Translations under genes and position numbers: made by a program
IMG/VR virus record: IMGVR_UViG_3300009425_002477
Coordinates: 1-33,525 of that record
Strand: one strand, 5' to 3'
DNA from: a virus
DNA: 33,525 bases
In this document: positions 30,936 to 33,525 of the stretch, piece by piece
Position numbering within the stretch: position 1 is the stretch's first letter
Layout of the letters: the number at the start of each line of letters is the position of its first letter
Notes under the pieces: generated by a model
What the model was told of the DNA's origin: nothing
Seen by the model: only the letters and a program-made list of their open reading frames with translations
Database searches by the model: none

Positions 30936-32954
30936 ATGATAGAATCAGTAGACCCTAATGAAAAGGGAGGACGTAAACCCAAAGAAATTAATAACTCTAG
31001 AACTCCCGTTTTAGATAATTTTTCTCGTGACTTAATTAAGTATGCCGAAATGGGTAAACTTGACCCAGTAGTTGGACGTGAACGAGAGATTAATCGAATA
31101 GCCCAGATTCTTTCTCGAAGAAAGAAGAATAACCCAATTATTGTTGGGGAGCCTGGTGCGGGTAAGACGGCAATTGTCGAAGGATTAGCAATGAAGATAT
31201 TTGAAGGGGACTGTCCTCAAAATTTATCAGATAAAAGAATAGTATCTTTAGATATGACTTCAATTGTAGCTGGAACTAAATACCGTGGACAATTCGAAGA
31301 GAGATTAAAGGTCATCTTAGATGAGTTAAATGAAAATTCAGATATTATAATTTTTATTGATGAGATACACACAATTATAGGTGCTGGTAACTCATCAGGT
31401 TCTTTAGATGCCTCTAACATCTTTAAACCTGCATTAGCTAGAGGTGAACTACAATGTATTGGGGCAACGACTCTTGATGAATACCGTGAAAACATTGAAA
31501 AGGATGGAGCTCTTGAGCGTCGTTTCCAAAAGGTTATTGTTGACGGGTCAACACCCGAAGAAACTTTAATCATTCTCGATAACTTAAAATCTCGTTATGA
31601 AGAACACCATAAAGTGACGTATACCCCCGAGTCGTTAAAGGCCTGTGTGACATTAGCGGATAGATATATTACTAACCGTGAATTTCCGGATAAGGCGATT
31701 GATATTATGGATGAGGTAGGAGCAAAGGCACAGATTAATGTTAAACTTCCTGAGGTTATTGAAAAACTTAGGTCACGTGCAATTAATATAAAAGAGGAGA
31801 AAATACGGGTAGTTAAATCTCAACAATATGAAAAGGCAGCAGAATTAAGAGATAAAGAAAGAAAAATTCTTAAAAAATTAGATAACGAAAAGGTAAAGTT
31901 TGAGGTGTCAAAAAATAACACACGTAAACCTATTACCGAAGATATGGTTTATGAAGTAGTATCTACTATGACTAAAATACCTGTAACGAAGTTAAATAAA
32001 GATGATAAAGAATCTTTATTGGGTCTCGAGAATAGTCTCAACCGTTCGGTAATTGGTCAAGAATTTGCCGTTGAAAAGATATCAAAGGCAATACGTAGAA
32101 ATCGTATCGGAATTAAAGACCCTAACCGACCTATAGGTTCTTTTATCTTTTTAGGTTCGACAGGTGTAGGTAAGACACATTTAGCTAAACAATTAGCTAA
32201 AGAAATTTTTGGTAGCGAAGACTCACTTATTAGAATGGATATGTCAGAATACCAAGAGAAGTACTCAATGTCGAGATTAATTGGTTCTCCTCCAGGATAT
32301 GTCGGTCATGACCAAGGAGGTCAATTAACTGAAGCAGTTAAAAACAAACCATATTCTGTAGTTTTATTCGATGAGATTGAAAAGGCGAATAAAGATATTT
32401 TCTCATTGTTACTTCAAATGATGGATGATGGACACTTAACTGATAGTTTCGGTCGTAAGATTAACTTTAAAAATTGCTTAATCATTATGACATCAAACTT
32501 AGGGGTTAAAAAAATTCAAGACTTTGGAGTAGGTGTTGGGTTTGACACTAAGAATAGAATGTCCAATAATGAAGACATGAAAAAGACAATTCTTCAAAAA
32601 GAGTTAAAGAACCATTTTACCCCTGAATTCTTAAATCGTGTTGATGAGGTAGTAGTTTTCAATCCACTAAAAGAGAAAGAAGTTGTTAAGATTGTAGATA
32701 TCGAGTTACTAAAACTTACGAAACGTTTATTTGAGATGAAGTATGAAATGACTATAACTGAGTCAGTTAAAGAATACATCGCTAAGGTAGGTTTTGACGA
32801 GAAGTATGGTGCACGTCCAATTAATCGAGCTATTCAAGAAAAAATTGAGGATTTAATTTCTGAGGAAATACTACGAGGTAACATAAATGAGAATGAACCA
32901 TTTATTATTGATATGAAGGACGATGAAGAATTAATCATTAAGAAAGATAATTAA
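30936..32954 (+). CDS. clpC: ClpC-like AAA+ unfoldase lacking the N domain
   Basis: A 672-residue class I Hsp100 protein. The first AAA+ module has Walker A GEPGAGKT at 71-78, Walker B IIIFIDE at 137-143 and the sensor/arginine region GALERRFQKV. A short middle region (about 280-315) carries a UVR motif (QQYEKAAELRDKERK), as in ClpC rather than ClpB. The second module has Walker A GSTGVGKT at 407-414, pore loop near GYVGHDQGG at 454-462 and Walker B VVLFDE at 475-480. VGF at 534-536 fits the ClpP-docking loop of ClpC. The usual N-terminal adaptor domain (about 150 residues) is missing; the protein begins with a short polar tail, MIESVDPNEKGGRKPKE. No phage ClpP is seen, so it may use host ClpP. 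It has a host-type promoter and candidate operators. A peptidase gene follows on the same strand. Confidence 0.92.
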   Translation: MIESVDPNEKGGRKPKEINNSRTPVLDNFSRDLIKYAEMGKLDPVVGREREINRIAQILSRRKKNNPIIVGEPGAGKTAIVEGLAMKIFEGDCPQNLSDKRIVSLDMTSIVAGTKYRGQFEERLKVILDELNENSDIIIFIDEIHTIIGAGNSSGSLDASNIFKPALARGELQCIGATTLDEYRENIEKDGALERRFQKVIVDGSTPEETLIILDNLKSRYEEHHKVTYTPESLKACVTLADRYITNREFPDKAIDIMDEVGAKAQINVKLPEVIEKLRSRAINIKEEKIRVVKSQQYEKAAELRDKERKILKKLDNEKVKFEVSKNNTRKPITEDMVYEVVSTMTKIPVTKLNKDDKESLLGLENSLNRSVIGQEFAVEKISKAIRRNRIGIKDPNRPIGSFIFLGSTGVGKTHLAKQLAKEIFGSEDSLIRMDMSEYQEKYSMSRLIGSPPGYVGHDQGGQLTEAVKNKPYSVVLFDEIEKANKDIFSLLLQMMDDGHLTDSFGRKINFKNCLIIMTSNLGVKKIQDFGVGVGFDTKNRMSNNEDMKKTILQKELKNHFTPEFLNRVDEVVVFNPLKEKEVVKIVDIELLKLTKRLFEMKYEMTITESVKEYIAKVGFDEKYGARPINRAIQEKIEDLISEEILRGNINENEPFIIDMKDDEELIIKKDN

Positions 32955-32967
32955 TTTTCCTTTTCTT

Positions 32968-32999
32968 TTGGTTTATTCCAATATTAACCTTATATTCGT
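32968..32999 (+). promoter_or_regulatory. Host-type promoter of peptidase gene
   Basis: TTTG (32968-32971), 20-nt spacer, TATATTCG (32992-32999), one mismatch to TAnnTTTG, 17 nt before the ATG at 33017. No terminator is seen between it and the clpC stop, so read-through from clpC is also likely. Confidence 0.6.
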
Positions 33000-33016
33000 A
33001 TTCTAAAACATATATC

Positions 33017-33525
33017 ATGGACAATAAACGACTCAATAGACTAAAGGAAGTACTATCAATACCTACTAAAACGTATCAGGAAGATGATATGGTACAGTAC
33101 TTATGTGGTGTAATGGACTCAATGCCAAATGTTAAGTACTATACTGATGATATGAATAATGTTTATGCTACTAAAGGTATATTAGATGAGGGAGAGTTTT
33201 ATCCAATGTTTATTGCTCATACTGATACGGTACATTCACTGGTCGATAAAATCATTGTTAAAGAAGAGTCACTTATCAAACCTCATACCTTTGGTCATAC
33301 ATATGATAATGAAGAGTTCTTATCCCTGAAAGGGTATACCGAAGACGGTAAACCGACAGGTATTGGAGGAGATGATAAGTGTGGAGTGTTTATTGCCCTT
33401 GAACTTCTAAATGACCTTCCTAAAGTAAAAATAGGGTTATTTGTATCTGAAGAAACAGGGTGTCACGGTTCAAGTAAGTGTGATACTAACTTTTTGACTG
33501 ATGTAGGATATGCGGTACAATTTGA
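33017..33525 (+). CDS. M20-type (peptidase T-like) zinc peptidase, 5' part
   Basis: The first ~169 residues of a metallopeptidase, cut by the window end. Motifs of the M20 fold are in place: MFIAHTDTV at 64-72 (zinc ligand His68, catalytic-site Asp70), GIGGDDKCGVFIALELL at 115-131 (bridging Asp120), FVSEETGCHGS at 142-152 (catalytic Glu145, zinc ligand Glu146). This is closest to tripeptidase T and related aminopeptidases, which finish the breakdown of short peptides in the cytoplasm; no signal peptide is present. It follows the ClpC-like gene by 62 nt with a host-type promoter, so it may recycle peptides made by ClpCP. Related M20 amidohydrolases cannot be excluded without the C-terminus. 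Confidence 0.82.
   Translation, partial: MDNKRLNRLKEVLSIPTKTYQEDDMVQYLCGVMDSMPNVKYYTDDMNNVYATKGILDEGEFYPMFIAHTDTVHSLVDKIIVKEESLIKPHTFGHTYDNEEFLSLKGYTEDGKPTGIGGDDKCGVFIALELLNDLPKVKIGLFVSEETGCHGSSKCDTNFLTDVGYAVQF

Noticed and set aside
1-33525. tRNA genes, integrase, attachment sites, transposons
   Set aside because: I saw no cloverleaf-like sequences in the gaps, no recombinase motifs and no terminal inverted repeats with transposase; nothing suggests an integrated element.

Overview
The window looks like part of the genome of a large T4-like tailed phage (myovirus type) that infects a Bacteroidetes/Flavobacteriia host. The phage assignment rests on a T4-type head cluster read on the minus strand: terminase large subunit, portal, prohead protease, acidic scaffold and gp23-like major capsid protein. 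A gp5-like baseplate hub and a gp55-like late sigma factor lie on the plus strand. The host assignment rests on four things. Three plus-strand genes have promoters of the Bacteroidetes type (TTTG, about 19-20 nt, TAnnTTTG). Start codons lack Shine-Dalgarno sequences and are preceded by A-rich leaders. A bS21 homologue of the Bacteroidetes type is present. Two exported proteins end in type IX secretion (T9SS) sorting domains. The DNA is very AT-rich, and I found no GATC anywhere in it.

Layout. 1-8.6 kb (+): end of an unknown gene, two glycosyltransferases, the gp55-like sigma factor, an unknown 123-aa protein, and tail/baseplate proteins including the hub. 8.6-11.7 kb: a small early-type gene with a host-like promoter, two minus-strand genes (cupin-like; large protein with a Cys/His C-terminal domain) and two small plus-strand genes closed by terminators. 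11.7-30.3 kb (mostly -): in transcription order KTSC protein, nucleotidyltransferase, a 51-aa protein, four overlapping acidic genes, terminase, portal, a helical protein, two unknown genes, prohead protease, a DUF4494-like protein, a two-gene T9SS cargo cassette, scaffold and capsid. A lone plus-strand bS21 gene interrupts this run at 20.2 kb. 30.3-33.5 kb: a minus-strand UVR-motif protein divergent from a ClpC-like unfoldase lacking the N domain, followed by an M20-type peptidase cut by the window end.

Regulation. Two promoter classes can be read. Host-type promoters precede 8625, the clpC-like gene and the peptidase. A different octamer, TATTTATA on the coding strand (reverse complement of the T4 late element TATAAATA), sits 11-13 nt before the start codon of many virion genes. 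It is a good candidate for the target of the gp55-like sigma factor. The clpC promoter is preceded by two inverted repeats spaced about three helical turns apart.

Most notable points: (1) a moron-like cassette of two T9SS-exported proteins (M43 metalloprotease; type B sorted stalk protein) placed between head genes and flanked by two related promoter/terminator modules; (2) phage bS21 in a host group whose ribosome uses bS21 to mask the anti-Shine-Dalgarno; (3) a possible protein-turnover module (ClpC, UVR protein, peptidase); (4) a position-fixed octamer promoter implying very short leaders; (5) apparent complete absence of GATC. No gene-free stretch exceeds 300 bases; the largest gaps are 30739-30935, 18103-18247 and 15025-15146, all described below.
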